From: Actinomycetota bacterium
GTDB taxonomy: Bacteria; Actinomycetota; Nitriliruptoria; Nitriliruptorales; JAHWKO01
Direction: 5' to 3'
Assembly: GCA_019347675.1 (NCBI GenBank)
Contig: JAHWKW010000006.1
Coordinates: 62,001-126,000, forward strand
Length of the DNA: 64,000 bases
Position numbers and translations under genes: made by a program. This document shows, in pieces, positions 51,526 through 59,449 of the stretch (positions are counted from its first letter, which is position 1; every line of letters starts with the position of its first letter). The notes beneath the pieces are model-generated. The model saw only the letters and a list, made by a program, of their open reading frames with translations. It was not told where the DNA came from and ran no database searches.

Positions 51526-52908
51526 ATGCCCCGATCCCTTCCTCTGGTCGCCACCACGGACGACCGTGCCAACGACCCCGCCCAGTGGTCGCCGGGGGAG
51601 GAGGGCCACAGCCACGGTGTGGCGTTCTCCACGGTCGGCTGCCGCCTCAACCAGGCCGAGACCGAGGAGGCCCTGGCGTCACTGGTCGCGCGCGGCTACC
51701 GGCTCGACGAGGACGGCGCTGTGCGACTGGTGGTCGTCAACACCTGCGCGGTGACCCGCGAGTCGACCGCGACGTCGCGCAAGCTGATCCGCCGGGCGGT
51801 GGCCCGCCACCCGGATGCCACGATCGTGGTCACCGGCTGTTACGCCACCGCCGAACCGGACGCGGTCGACGCGATCGACGGCGTCGACCTGATCGTCACC
51901 AACGCCGACAAGGAACGGCTTGCGGACGTGGTGTTCGCCCGCGAGCCGGCGTTGGCCCCCACACCGGCTCGCGAAGCGCTGGTCGACGCAGGGCCCGAGG
52001 ATGCCACCAGGCGGCTGCACACCCGGGTCTCGATCCGGGTGCAGACCGGGTGCGACGTCCACTGCGCCTTCTGCATCATCCCGACCACCCGTGGGCCGCT
52101 GCGGTCGCGGGACGCCGGCGAGGTGATCGGTGACGTCCGCCGTCGCGTCGCCGACGGTGTCCGCGAGGCGGTCCTGACCGGGGTGCACCTGGGCAAGTAC
52201 GGTCACGACCTCGGCGACGGCGAGGGCCTGGCGCACCTGGTCGAGCGAATCCTGATCGAGGTCGACGGCCTGGAGCGGCTGCGCCTGTCGTCCGTGCTGC
52301 CGCTGGAGGTCACCCCCACCCTGGTCGCGGTCATGGCGGGCGACCCGCGCGTGTGCCGCCACCTGCACGTCCCGCTGCAGAGTGGGTCCGACGCGATCCT
52401 CGCCGCGATGGGACGTGGCTACGACGTCGCAACCTTCCGTCAGCGGGTGGACCACGCCCGCGCGGCGCTCGAGCACGTCGGCCTGTCGACCGACGTGATC
52501 GTCGGCTTCCCCGGCGAGACCCGCACCGACTTCGACGCAACCGTGGCGACGGTCGCGGAGGTGGGGTTCGCCAAGCTGCACGTGTTCCGCTACTCGCCCC
52601 GCCCGGGGACCCGCAGCGCCGACACCATGCGCGACGACGTCCCCTCCCAGGAGAAGAAGGCCCGCTCCCGGGAGCTGATCGCGCTCGGGGAGCGCCTGCG
52701 CGACCGGTTCCATGCCTCGCTGATCGGCACCGAGCTGGACGTGGTCGTCGAGATCGACCGGGGCGACGGCTGGTTGCAGGGCACCGCCGGCAACTACGTC
52801 AAGGTCGCGTTCCGCGGCACTCCAGCGCTGATCGAGGACGTGGTCCGGGTCCGGCTGACGGGGCTGCGCGGGGCGATCGCTCAGGGTGAGCTGGTGGGTC
52901 CGGCGTGA
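51526..52908 (+). CDS. mtaB: MtaB-type tRNA methylthiotransferase
   Basis: A radical-SAM enzyme that adds a methylthio group to t6A37 in tRNA (MiaB/RimO/MtaB family), 460 aa. The N-terminal UPF0004 domain carries the second cluster's cysteines (VGCRLNQAE, VNTCAVT, VTGCYA). The radical-SAM triad is QTGCDVHCAFCIIPTTRG (CxxxCxxC) at about residues 178-190. SSVLPLEVTP, HVPLQSGSDAIL and FPGETRTDF are also present, and a TRAM-like tail closes the chain. The assignment to MtaB rather than MiaB rests on CRLNQAE and general resemblance. Confidence 0.85.
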   Translation: MPRSLPLVATTDDRANDPAQWSPGEEGHSHGVAFSTVGCRLNQAETEEALASLVARGYRLDEDGAVRLVVVNTCAVTRESTATSRKLIRRAVARHPDATIVVTGCYATAEPDAVDAIDGVDLIVTNADKERLADVVFAREPALAPTPAREALVDAGPEDATRRLHTRVSIRVQTGCDVHCAFCIIPTTRGPLRSRDAGEVIGDVRRRVADGVREAVLTGVHLGKYGHDLGDGEGLAHLVERILIEVDGLERLRLSSVLPLEVTPTLVAVMAGDPRVCRHLHVPLQSGSDAILAAMGRGYDVATFRQRVDHARAALEHVGLSTDVIVGFPGETRTDFDATVATVAEVGFAKLHVFRYSPRPGTRSADTMRDDVPSQEKKARSRELIALGERLRDRFHASLIGTELDVVVEIDRGDGWLQGTAGNYVKVAFRGTPALIEDVVRVRLTGLRGAIAQGELVGPA

Positions 52909-53348
52909 CGGCCGCGGAACCGGACGACGTGGTCGCGTCGCTGCTCGACCGCGACAACGTCGGGTCGCTGCTGGGCCTGCAGTACGTCGAGGTGGGCCCC
53001 GACCGGGTCGTGGCCGCGATCGAGGCGGGCGAGCGCCACCACCAGCCCCACGGCGTCGTGCACGGCGGGGTGTACGCGGCCGTCGCGGAGAGCCTGGCCG
53101 GCGTGGCGGGGACGGTCTGGGTCCGCCACAACCTCGACGACGACATCGTGGTGGTCGGCGTGTCCAACACCACCGACTTCTTCCGGCCGCACCGCGACGG
53201 CCGGTTACAGGCGGTGGCGGAGCCGGTGCACCGCGGCCGCAGCCAGCAGGTGTGGCAGGTCTGGTTCACACGGGCGGATCAGGCGCTCGTCGCCCGTGGG
53301 CAGGTCCGCTTGTACCACGTCCAGGCCGCCCGCCTGCCCCGGACGTGA
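52905..53348 (+). CDS. hotdog-fold thioesterase (PaaI family)
   Basis: A 147-aa acyl-CoA thioesterase-like protein. QPHGVVHGGVYAAVAESLAG is the family motif: the HGG turn and a helix with the catalytic Glu/Asp position. The second half carries the usual long beta strands. GTG 52905 overlaps the mtaB stop by 4 bp (GTGA), so it is probably cotranslated with it. Substrate unknown. Confidence 0.87.
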   Translation: MTAAEPDDVVASLLDRDNVGSLLGLQYVEVGPDRVVAAIEAGERHHQPHGVVHGGVYAAVAESLAGVAGTVWVRHNLDDDIVVVGVSNTTDFFRPHRDGRLQAVAEPVHRGRSQQVWQVWFTRADQALVARGQVRLYHVQAARLPRT

Positions 53349-53375
53349 CGCGCCCCGCCCGGTCACGGGTGGCGG

Positions 53376-53828
53376 TCACTCTCCCGCGGGCTTCTGGACG
53401 GTGACGATCATCTCGTCGGTGGCATCGAGGGCGACGTGCTCGACGGTGGCCACCTGCAGGCACAGGGTGTGTTGGCCGGGGGGCAGCTCCAGCGAGGTGG
53501 TGCTCACCCCGTCCGAGACGTGAACGTGCTCGGCGTCGCTCGGGATGACCTCCCCGGGGGTGACGCAACCCACGTCGATCATGATGTCGAAGTGGCCGGC
53601 ACCTCGGTTGTGCTCGTCGGCGGCCGCGATCCTGATGCCGTCCGCCTGCATCTCCACCTTGATGGGGCTCTTGAGGCCGAGCGACGCGGTGATCTGGCCG
53701 GTCGCCTCGACGGTCCCGGCGACGGGCGATCCTGGAGCGCCTTGCTCCTGGCCCTGCCCGCAGGCGGTGAGGACCACGATCGCAGCGAAGGCCACGACGA
53801 TCGGCCGGGCGTGTCTGCATCGACTCAT
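53376..53828 (-). CDS. DUF4399-like lipoprotein
   Basis: A 150-aa secreted lipoprotein. The signal peptide ends in VVLTACGQ (lipobox, Cys about residue 23). The mature part has GAGHFDIMIDVGC, IPSDAEHVHVSDG and LELPPGQHTLCLQVATVEH. These match the DUF4399 pattern of small periplasmic proteins with conserved His residues; their function is unknown. ATG 53828 is chosen because it gives a compact signal peptide; ATG 53867 would add 13 residues. Confidence 0.75.
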   Translation of the reverse strand: MSRCRHARPIVVAFAAIVVLTACGQGQEQGAPGSPVAGTVEATGQITASLGLKSPIKVEMQADGIRIAAADEHNRGAGHFDIMIDVGCVTPGEVIPSDAEHVHVSDGVSTTSLELPPGQHTLCLQVATVEHVALDATDEMIVTVQKPAGE

Positions 53829-53912
53829 GGTCGCGGCCTCGTCCATCGCCGGCATGTTCAGATGCACGCAGGATAGGCGCTAGCAGGAGGTCGGGGGACT
53901 GGCCGGGGGGGA

Positions 53913-54620
53913 CTAGGTCGCCGGCGGGAGCGCCAGGAGACCGTCGATGGCCTCGTTGAGGCTGCGGGCTGTGATGTCCGCGTCGTGCATCGGAGGCACG
54001 GGGCGACCCTCGAGCCGCGACACCCACGCCGCGGTGAGCCCGGCCCGTTTCGCGCCGTGCACGTCCCAGGAGTGCACCGCGACCATGGCGCAGTCCGCCG
54101 GCGCCAGCCGCAGCTCCTGCGCCGCGAAGCGGTACGGCTCGGCGCGCGGTTTCCACGCGCCTGCCTCCGCAGCCGCGAAGCAGCGCTCCACCAGCCCCTC
54201 CAGGCCGTGGCGGCGCAGCAGCGTGCGGGTGATGTCGGCGCTGCCGTTGGTCAGCGTCGCGATCCGCGTTCCGGCCTCCTTCAGCCGCTGCAACGCCGGG
54301 GCGACGTCCTGGTGGGCGTCCAGCTCCTCGAAGGCGCCCAGCACCTGTTCCAGCGTCGCCTCGTCGTGCTCCAGGCCGAAGGAACGCGTGATCCGGCCCA
54401 GGTGGTACAGGCCGAGGTCGGAGAACGTGGCGAAGTCCGCCGTCGCCGCCAGCGCGAACCCGTCGGACAGCGTTCGTGCGAACCACAAGTCCAACGCCGA
54501 GCCGGGCAGGCCGATCGCCTCGAAAGCGTCGCCGACGTGATCCAGGGCGAACAGCGTCTCGTTGACGTCGAACACGACCGCGACGGGACGTCTCGCGCCG
54601 CGATCGCCGGGTGCGCTCAC
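53913..54620 (-). CDS. haloacid dehalogenase type II-like hydrolase
   Basis: A 235-aa HAD enzyme. VVFDVNETLF holds the nucleophile Asp in the FDvNgTLf form typical of L-2-haloacid dehalogenases. TLTNGSADI (Ser/Thr motif), AAEAGAWKPRAEPYRFA (Lys motif) and MVAVHSWDVHGAKRAGL (acidic motif, with SWD) follow. These are the hallmarks of the type II dehalogenase subgroup, although many such proteins have no known haloacid substrate. GTG 54620 overlaps the pruA stop by 4 bp. Confidence 0.88.
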   Translation of the reverse strand: MSAPGDRGARRPVAVVFDVNETLFALDHVGDAFEAIGLPGSALDLWFARTLSDGFALAATADFATFSDLGLYHLGRITRSFGLEHDEATLEQVLGAFEELDAHQDVAPALQRLKEAGTRIATLTNGSADITRTLLRRHGLEGLVERCFAAAEAGAWKPRAEPYRFAAQELRLAPADCAMVAVHSWDVHGAKRAGLTAAWVSRLEGRPVPPMHDADITARSLNEAIDGLLALPPAT

Positions 54621-56248
54621 TCCTGACCCATGTGCGGGTAGGCGTGGTCGGTCGGCGGGACGAACGTCTCCTTGAGCGCGCGCGGGCTGACCCACCGCTG
54701 CAGGTTCGTCTTCGAACCGGCCTTGTCGTTGGTGCCCGAGGACCGCGCCCCGCCGAACGGCTGCTGGCCGACGACCGCGCCGGTGGGCTTGTCGTTGATG
54801 TAGAAGTTCCCGGCGGCGTAGCGCAGGCGTTGGCTGGCCTCGAGGATCGCGCCGCGGTCGGTCGCGAACACTGAACCGGTCAGCGCGTACGGCGAGGTGG
54901 TGTCGACCAGGTCGAGCGCCCATTCCCACGCGCTGTCGTCGTACACGAAGACGGTCAGGATCGGGCCGAACAGCTCCTGGCTCATCGTGCGGTAGTACGG
55001 GTCGCTGGTGGTCAGGATCGTGGGTTCGACGAACCAGCCCTCGCCGTCGTCGGCGCCGCCGCCGACCAGGATCCCCACGTCGGCCTCGTGGCGGGCCTCC
55101 TCGATGGCGGCGCGGTGCTTGGCGAACGCGCTGCGGTCGATCACCGCACCCATGAAGTTGCGGAAGTCGGTGATGTCGCCCATCGCCAGAGAACGGGTGA
55201 CGTCAACCAGGCGGTCGCGGACCGCCGCCCACGTCGACGCCGGCAGGTAGGCGCGGGAGGCGGCCGAGCACTTCTGGCCCTGGTACTCGAACGCCCCGCG
55301 CGTCAGCGCGGTCACGAGCGCGTCCGTCTCCGCCGAGGCGTGCGCCACCACGAAGTCCTTCCCTCCGCTCTCGCCGACGATGCGGGGGAAGTTGCGGTAG
55401 CTGCGGACGTTGCCGCCGATCTTCCGCCACAGCGCCTGCAGCACCGTGGCCGACCCGGTGAAATGGAGCCCGGCGAACTCGGGGTGGTCGAAGCACACGT
55501 CCGACACCAGCTTCCCGTCGCCGTGGACCAGGTTGATCACGCCGTCGGGCAGGCCCGCCACCTGCAGCAGCCGCATGAAGAAGTGCGCCGAGAAAGCCTG
55601 CTTCTCGGACGGCTTCCACACCACGGTGTTGCCCATCAGGGCCGGAGCGATGGGCAGGTTCCCCGCGATCGACGTGAAGTTGAACGGGGTCATCGCCAGG
55701 ACGAACCCCTCCAGCGGGCGGTGGTCGACCCGGTTCCAGACCCCTGGGCTGCTCAGGGGCTGTTCGGCCAGGATCTCGGCGGCGAACGCCACGTTGAAGC
55801 GGAGAAAGTCGATCAGCTCGCACGCCGAATCGATCTCAGCCTGGTAGATGGTCTTCGACTGGCCGAGCATGGTCGCCGCGTTGAGGGTGTCGCGCCACGG
55901 GCCGGCGAGCAGCTCGGCGGCGCGGAGCAGCACCGCGGCGCGCTCCTCGAACGGCAGCACGGCCCAGTCCTCCTTGGCGTACAAGGCGGCTTCGATCGCG
56001 GCGTTGACCTGGTCGAGGCCGGCCGCGTGCACCGTCGCGAGGTGCAGGCCTCGGTCGTGGGGGGCGCGGACCTCGAACGTCGATCCGGTGGTCACCTCCC
56101 GTCCGGCGATCACGCAGGGCGCCTCGACGGTCTCCTTGCGCAGTGCGGAGAGCCGTTCCTTCAAGCTCGCCTTCTCGACCGAGCCTGGGGCGTAGTCGCG
56201 TACCGGCTCGTTGGTGGGCGGTGGCGGGACGGTACGTGCGTCGAGCAA
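54617..56248 (-). CDS. pruA: L-glutamate gamma-semialdehyde (delta-1-pyrroline-5-carboxylate) dehydrogenase
   Basis: The second step of proline breakdown: oxidation of the semialdehyde to glutamate with NAD+. It is 543 aa. FVLAMTPFNFTSIAGNLP, GNTVVWKPSEKQ, FTGSATVLQAL, GESGGKDFVVAHASAETDALV (catalytic Glu region) and FEYQGQKCSAASRAYLP (catalytic Cys) are the family's motifs. The start is TTG 56248, with GGAGGA upstream. No proline dehydrogenase gene is adjacent. A HAD gene overlaps downstream. Confidence 0.94.
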   Translation of the reverse strand: MLDARTVPPPPTNEPVRDYAPGSVEKASLKERLSALRKETVEAPCVIAGREVTTGSTFEVRAPHDRGLHLATVHAAGLDQVNAAIEAALYAKEDWAVLPFEERAAVLLRAAELLAGPWRDTLNAATMLGQSKTIYQAEIDSACELIDFLRFNVAFAAEILAEQPLSSPGVWNRVDHRPLEGFVLAMTPFNFTSIAGNLPIAPALMGNTVVWKPSEKQAFSAHFFMRLLQVAGLPDGVINLVHGDGKLVSDVCFDHPEFAGLHFTGSATVLQALWRKIGGNVRSYRNFPRIVGESGGKDFVVAHASAETDALVTALTRGAFEYQGQKCSAASRAYLPASTWAAVRDRLVDVTRSLAMGDITDFRNFMGAVIDRSAFAKHRAAIEEARHEADVGILVGGGADDGEGWFVEPTILTTSDPYYRTMSQELFGPILTVFVYDDSAWEWALDLVDTTSPYALTGSVFATDRGAILEASQRLRYAAGNFYINDKPTGAVVGQQPFGGARSSGTNDKAGSKTNLQRWVSPRALKETFVPPTDHAYPHMGQE

Positions 56249-56416
56249 GGGCTCCTCCGCGCTCGCTTGAACCTGATGCTAGGGGACCCGGCCCGCTGGT
56301 AGCCGATGGGGTCGTCGACACCGCGATCACCGCGCCAGAACAGCCGGCTCGTCGACCGCATGGCAGCGCGCTTGCGGCTGTACGCTGGACCTCCTGGAGG
56401 GGCGGAGGATCGATCG

Positions 56417-57397
56417 GTGGCAACGCTCGGCGTGGACATCGGGGGCAGGTGGATGCACACCGTCGTCCTCGACGAGGGCGATGAGGTCATCGGCACCGCC
56501 CGCATGCGGACCCCGACCACCGGTGACCGCACCGCGGTCGTCGAGGTGATCGTCGCCAGCGTCCACGAGGCGGCCGACCGGGCGGGGGTGGCGACCGACG
56601 AGCTGTCTGGGATCGGCGTGGGCTCGCCCGGCGTGGTGACCGACGGGACGGTGGGCCAGGCGGTCAACGTCCCGGGGTGGACCGAGCGCTTCCGCCTGTC
56701 GGAGATGCTCAGCCAACAGTTCGCCCCACCGATCCGCATCCTGAACGACGTCACGGCCGTGGCGGTCGGAGAGCACCGCCTGGGTGCGGGCCGGGGCGCC
56801 CAGCACCTGATCATGGTGTGGGTCGGGACGGGCGTCGGCGGGGGGCTGATCCTCGACGGCAAGCTGTACGAGGGCGCGTTCGGGGCCGCCGGGGAGTTCG
56901 GCCACACGGTCGTCGAGCGCGGCGGCGCGGTCTGCCCGTGCGGCCGGCGCGGCTGCGTCGAGGCCTACATCGGTCGCCGCGCGATGGAGCATGCCGCCCG
57001 CCGGGCTCTCGACGAGGGTCGGCACACGTCGCTGTTCCGCATCGCCGACGAGCTCGGCAGCGACCGGTTGACCTCCCAGGTGTTCAAGGAGGCGTACGAC
57101 CGCGGGGATCCGGTGGCGGCCGACCTGCTCGACTGGGGCGCCGAGGCCCTGGCGAAGGGCATCGCGTCGGCGGTCAACCTCCTCGACGTCGAACGCGTCG
57201 TGATCGGTGGCGGGCTCGCCGATCGCCTCGGGCGGCTGTTCATCACCAAGGTCGAGTCGGCTGCCCGGCCCGCGCTGTTCCTGCAACCGGCCCGGGTCGA
57301 GATCGTGTCGGCCGCGCTGGGTGATGCCAGCGGGGCGATCGGGGCGGCACTGGTTGCCCGGGACGCGGAGGGTGGCGGCGAACCCGGCGACGCCTGA
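56417..57397 (+). CDS. ROK-family sugar kinase (glucokinase-like)
   Basis: A 326-aa kinase. LGVDIGGRWMHTVVLD is the phosphate-1 loop with a less usual Trp-Met where most have Thr-Lys. GSPGVVTDGT, LNDVTAVAVGEHRLGAG and VWVGTGVGGGLILDGKLYEG follow. The ROK zinc motif is VCPCGRRGCVEAYIGRRA. It may be glucokinase, but the loop change leaves substrate open. The GTG at 56417 follows GGAGGATCGATCG. It precedes the triple 74-bp repeat array, 71 bp downstream. Confidence 0.87.
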   Translation: MATLGVDIGGRWMHTVVLDEGDEVIGTARMRTPTTGDRTAVVEVIVASVHEAADRAGVATDELSGIGVGSPGVVTDGTVGQAVNVPGWTERFRLSEMLSQQFAPPIRILNDVTAVAVGEHRLGAGRGAQHLIMVWVGTGVGGGLILDGKLYEGAFGAAGEFGHTVVERGGAVCPCGRRGCVEAYIGRRAMEHAARRALDEGRHTSLFRIADELGSDRLTSQVFKEAYDRGDPVAADLLDWGAEALAKGIASAVNLLDVERVVIGGGLADRLGRLFITKVESAARPALFLQPARVEIVSAALGDASGAIGAALVARDAEGGGEPGDA

Positions 57398-57468
57398 CCG
57401 CAACCGGCAACCCCCATCCTCGAGCCGCCCTCGAACACCCCTGGAGCCCCGGTCGGGAAGGAGACCGC

Positions 57469-57690
57469 GTGAGCGACGCTCCGCAGGAGCGGCGCGAGAG
57501 GAGCTGTCTTCGGTCTCCTAAGACCGCGACGGAGGTGTACCCGTGAGCGACGCTCTGCAGGAGCGGCGCGAGAGGAGCTGTCTTGGGTCTCCTAAGACCG
57601 CGACGGAGGTGTACCCGTGAGCGACGCTCTGCAGGAGCGGCGCGAGAGGAGCTGTCTTCGGTCTCCTAAGACCGCGACGGAGGTGTACCC
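57469..57690 (+). repeat. triple 74-bp translated tandem repeat (MIRU-like array)
   Basis: Three 74-bp units: 57469-57542, 57543-57616 and 57617-57690. Each begins GTGAGCGACGCT, carries AGGAG and CTCCT in its middle, and ends GGAGGTGTACCC. Read as protein, each gives GTG plus 24 codons (MSDAxQERRERSCLxSPKT then ATEVYP) and a TGA that overlaps the next GTG as GTGA. The last unit overlaps the dehydrogenase start at 57691 the same way. The first unit has its own Shine-Dalgarno AAGGAG upstream (57460-57465). Differences: position 5 is Pro in unit 1 and Leu in units 2-3; residue 15 is Gly in unit 2. This arrangement matches the MIRU design of mycobacteria; the sequence itself I do not recognise. 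Confidence 0.9.
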
Positions 57691-59316
57691 GTGAGCGACC
57701 GGGACCGCGCACGCACGGTCGTGGCCGCGCTCCGAGACGTCGTGGACAGCTCCGCCCAACAGTTGGCGTCGCAGACCGCCGAGCGCGGCTCGGTCTCCGT
57801 CGAGGAGATGGATCGCCATCAGGTGGTGCTGTACGACCTGGCTTCGACCGCGTCGGCGGTGGCCGCCGCCGAGGAGCTGCTGACCTACGGGCAGGAAGGT
57901 CCCCACGAGGCGGCCTTGGCGTTGGGGTTCGCCGCCGACGTGGCCGCCGACCTGATCGGCCGTACCGCGGGTCGGTGGGAGCAGTTCGGTGTCGACGCGG
58001 CGGCGCTGACCGGACCAGCCGGCGACGCGGTCGCCGCGGGACGTGATCCCGATCTGCTGTCGGCGATCGCCGACCACGTCATCGCCAAGGCCGACGCCGG
58101 TCCTCGCCACTTGTCGGAAGAGCACGAGATGGTGCGCGAGACGTTCCGGCGTTTCGCCGACGAACGCGTCGAGCCGGTCGCCGAGGACATCCACCGCCTG
58201 GATCGCGACGTCCCCGACGACATCATCCGTGGCCTGGCAGAGCTCGGCACGTTCGGGCTGTCGGTCCCCGCCGAGTACGGCGGCATGGCCGAGGGGGGCC
58301 CCGACGAGATGCTCAGCATGGTCGTCGTCACCGAAGAGCTCTCGCGCGCGTCGTTGGGTGCCGCGGGCTCGCTGATCACGCGCCCCGAGATCATCGTCAG
58401 CGCCATCCTGCGCGGCGGCACCGAGGAACAGAAGCGCCGCTGGCTCCCGCCGATCGCCACCGGGGACAAGATGTGCGCGGTGGCGGTGACGGAACCCGAT
58501 CACGGCTCCGACGTCGCGATGCTGACAACCAACGCGACCCGCGACGGCGATGAGTGGATCATCGATGGGGTCAAGACCTGGTGCACGTTCGCCGGGAAGG
58601 CGGAGTACCTGCTGTTGCTGGCCCGCACCGACCCGGACCGCTCGAAGGGGCATCGGGGCCTGTCCCTGTTCGTGGTGGAGAAGCCATCGTTTCCCGGCCA
58701 CAGCTTCCACGTCGAGCAGGACGGCGGCGTGATCGACGCGCGCGCGATCCCCACCATCGGCTACCGCGGGATGCACTCGTTCGAGGTGTCCTTCGACGGC
58801 TGGCGCGTGCCCCACGACAACCTCATCGGCGGGGACGACGGTGAAGGCCGGGGCTTCTACCTGCAGATGCAGGCATTCGCGGCGGGGCGGCTGCAGACGG
58901 CTGCGCGTGCCAACGGGCTGATGCAGGCCGCGCTGGAGGACGCGGTGGCCTACAGCCGCCAGCGCGAGGTGTTCGGGGCCAAGCTCGGCGACTACCAGCT
59001 GACCCGCGTGAAGCTGGCGCGGATGGCCTATCAGCTGGCCGCCTGTCGCCAGCTGACGATGCGGGCGGCGCGCCTGCTGGCCAAGGGCCAGGGACAGCTG
59101 GAAGCCTCCATGGTCAAACAGCTGGCGTGTCGCGTCGCCGAGTGGGTCACCCGCGAAGCCCAGCAGTTGCACGGTGGCATGGGCTACGCCGAGGAGTTCG
59201 CCGTGTCGCGGTACTTCGTCGACGCCCGGGTGCTGTCGATCTTCGAAGGCGCCGACGAAGTGCTGGCGCTGCGGGTGATCGCTCGGACGTTGCTGTCCGA
59301 CGCCCTCGACCGTTAG
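57691..59316 (+). CDS. acyl-CoA dehydrogenase with N-terminal extension, methylsuccinyl-CoA dehydrogenase-like
   Basis: A 541-aa FAD enzyme, about 150 residues longer than ordinary acyl-CoA dehydrogenases. Residues about 145-535 hold the standard fold: VTEELSRASLGAAGS, AVAVTEPDHGSDVAML, DGVKTWCTFAGKAEY, IGYRGMHSFEVSFDGWRV, QLHGGMGYAEEF and SIFEGADEVLA (catalytic Glu). The long N-terminus and the GYRGM block recall (2S)-methylsuccinyl-CoA dehydrogenase of the ethylmalonyl-CoA pathway, but no other pathway gene is nearby. The GTG at 57691 is provided with a Shine-Dalgarno by the last unit of the 74-bp array. Confidence 0.85.
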   Translation: MSDRDRARTVVAALRDVVDSSAQQLASQTAERGSVSVEEMDRHQVVLYDLASTASAVAAAEELLTYGQEGPHEAALALGFAADVAADLIGRTAGRWEQFGVDAAALTGPAGDAVAAGRDPDLLSAIADHVIAKADAGPRHLSEEHEMVRETFRRFADERVEPVAEDIHRLDRDVPDDIIRGLAELGTFGLSVPAEYGGMAEGGPDEMLSMVVVTEELSRASLGAAGSLITRPEIIVSAILRGGTEEQKRRWLPPIATGDKMCAVAVTEPDHGSDVAMLTTNATRDGDEWIIDGVKTWCTFAGKAEYLLLLARTDPDRSKGHRGLSLFVVEKPSFPGHSFHVEQDGGVIDARAIPTIGYRGMHSFEVSFDGWRVPHDNLIGGDDGEGRGFYLQMQAFAAGRLQTAARANGLMQAALEDAVAYSRQREVFGAKLGDYQLTRVKLARMAYQLAACRQLTMRAARLLAKGQGQLEASMVKQLACRVAEWVTREAQQLHGGMGYAEEFAVSRYFVDARVLSIFEGADEVLALRVIARTLLSDALDR

Positions 59317-59326
59317 GTCGGACGGG

Positions 59327-59360
59327 GAACGGCGCCCGGATGTGAACGGCGCCCGGATGG
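59327..59360. repeat. 17-bp tandem duplication
   Basis: GAACGGCGCCCGGATGK occurs twice back to back (59327-59343 and 59344-59360), differing only in the last base. It lies just after the dehydrogenase stop, in the intergenic gap before the histidine kinase. Confidence 0.85.
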
Positions 59361-59449
59361 ATTAAACGCACCGACACGGCGCACTCGACGGGTCAACCAG
59401 GGGGCGAGCCGCCCTCGCCCGCACCAGGGAGGAGACGACGATCGCGCAG

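Noticed and set aside
53913-54929. Extended start for the haloacid dehalogenase-like protein within pruA
   Set aside because: The GTG at 54620 overlaps the pruA stop by 4 bp, as at many other junctions here; the longer form adds shadow sequence of pruA.
57469-57690. Reading the 74-bp repeat as a CRISPR array
   Set aside because: There are no spacers: the units are directly adjacent and near identical, and no cas genes are present.
57592-59172. A 526-codon open frame on the minus strand over the dehydrogenase and part of the repeats
   Set aside because: It is a shadow of the acyl-CoA dehydrogenase frame, with composition typical of antisense in high-GC DNA and no recognisable domain.
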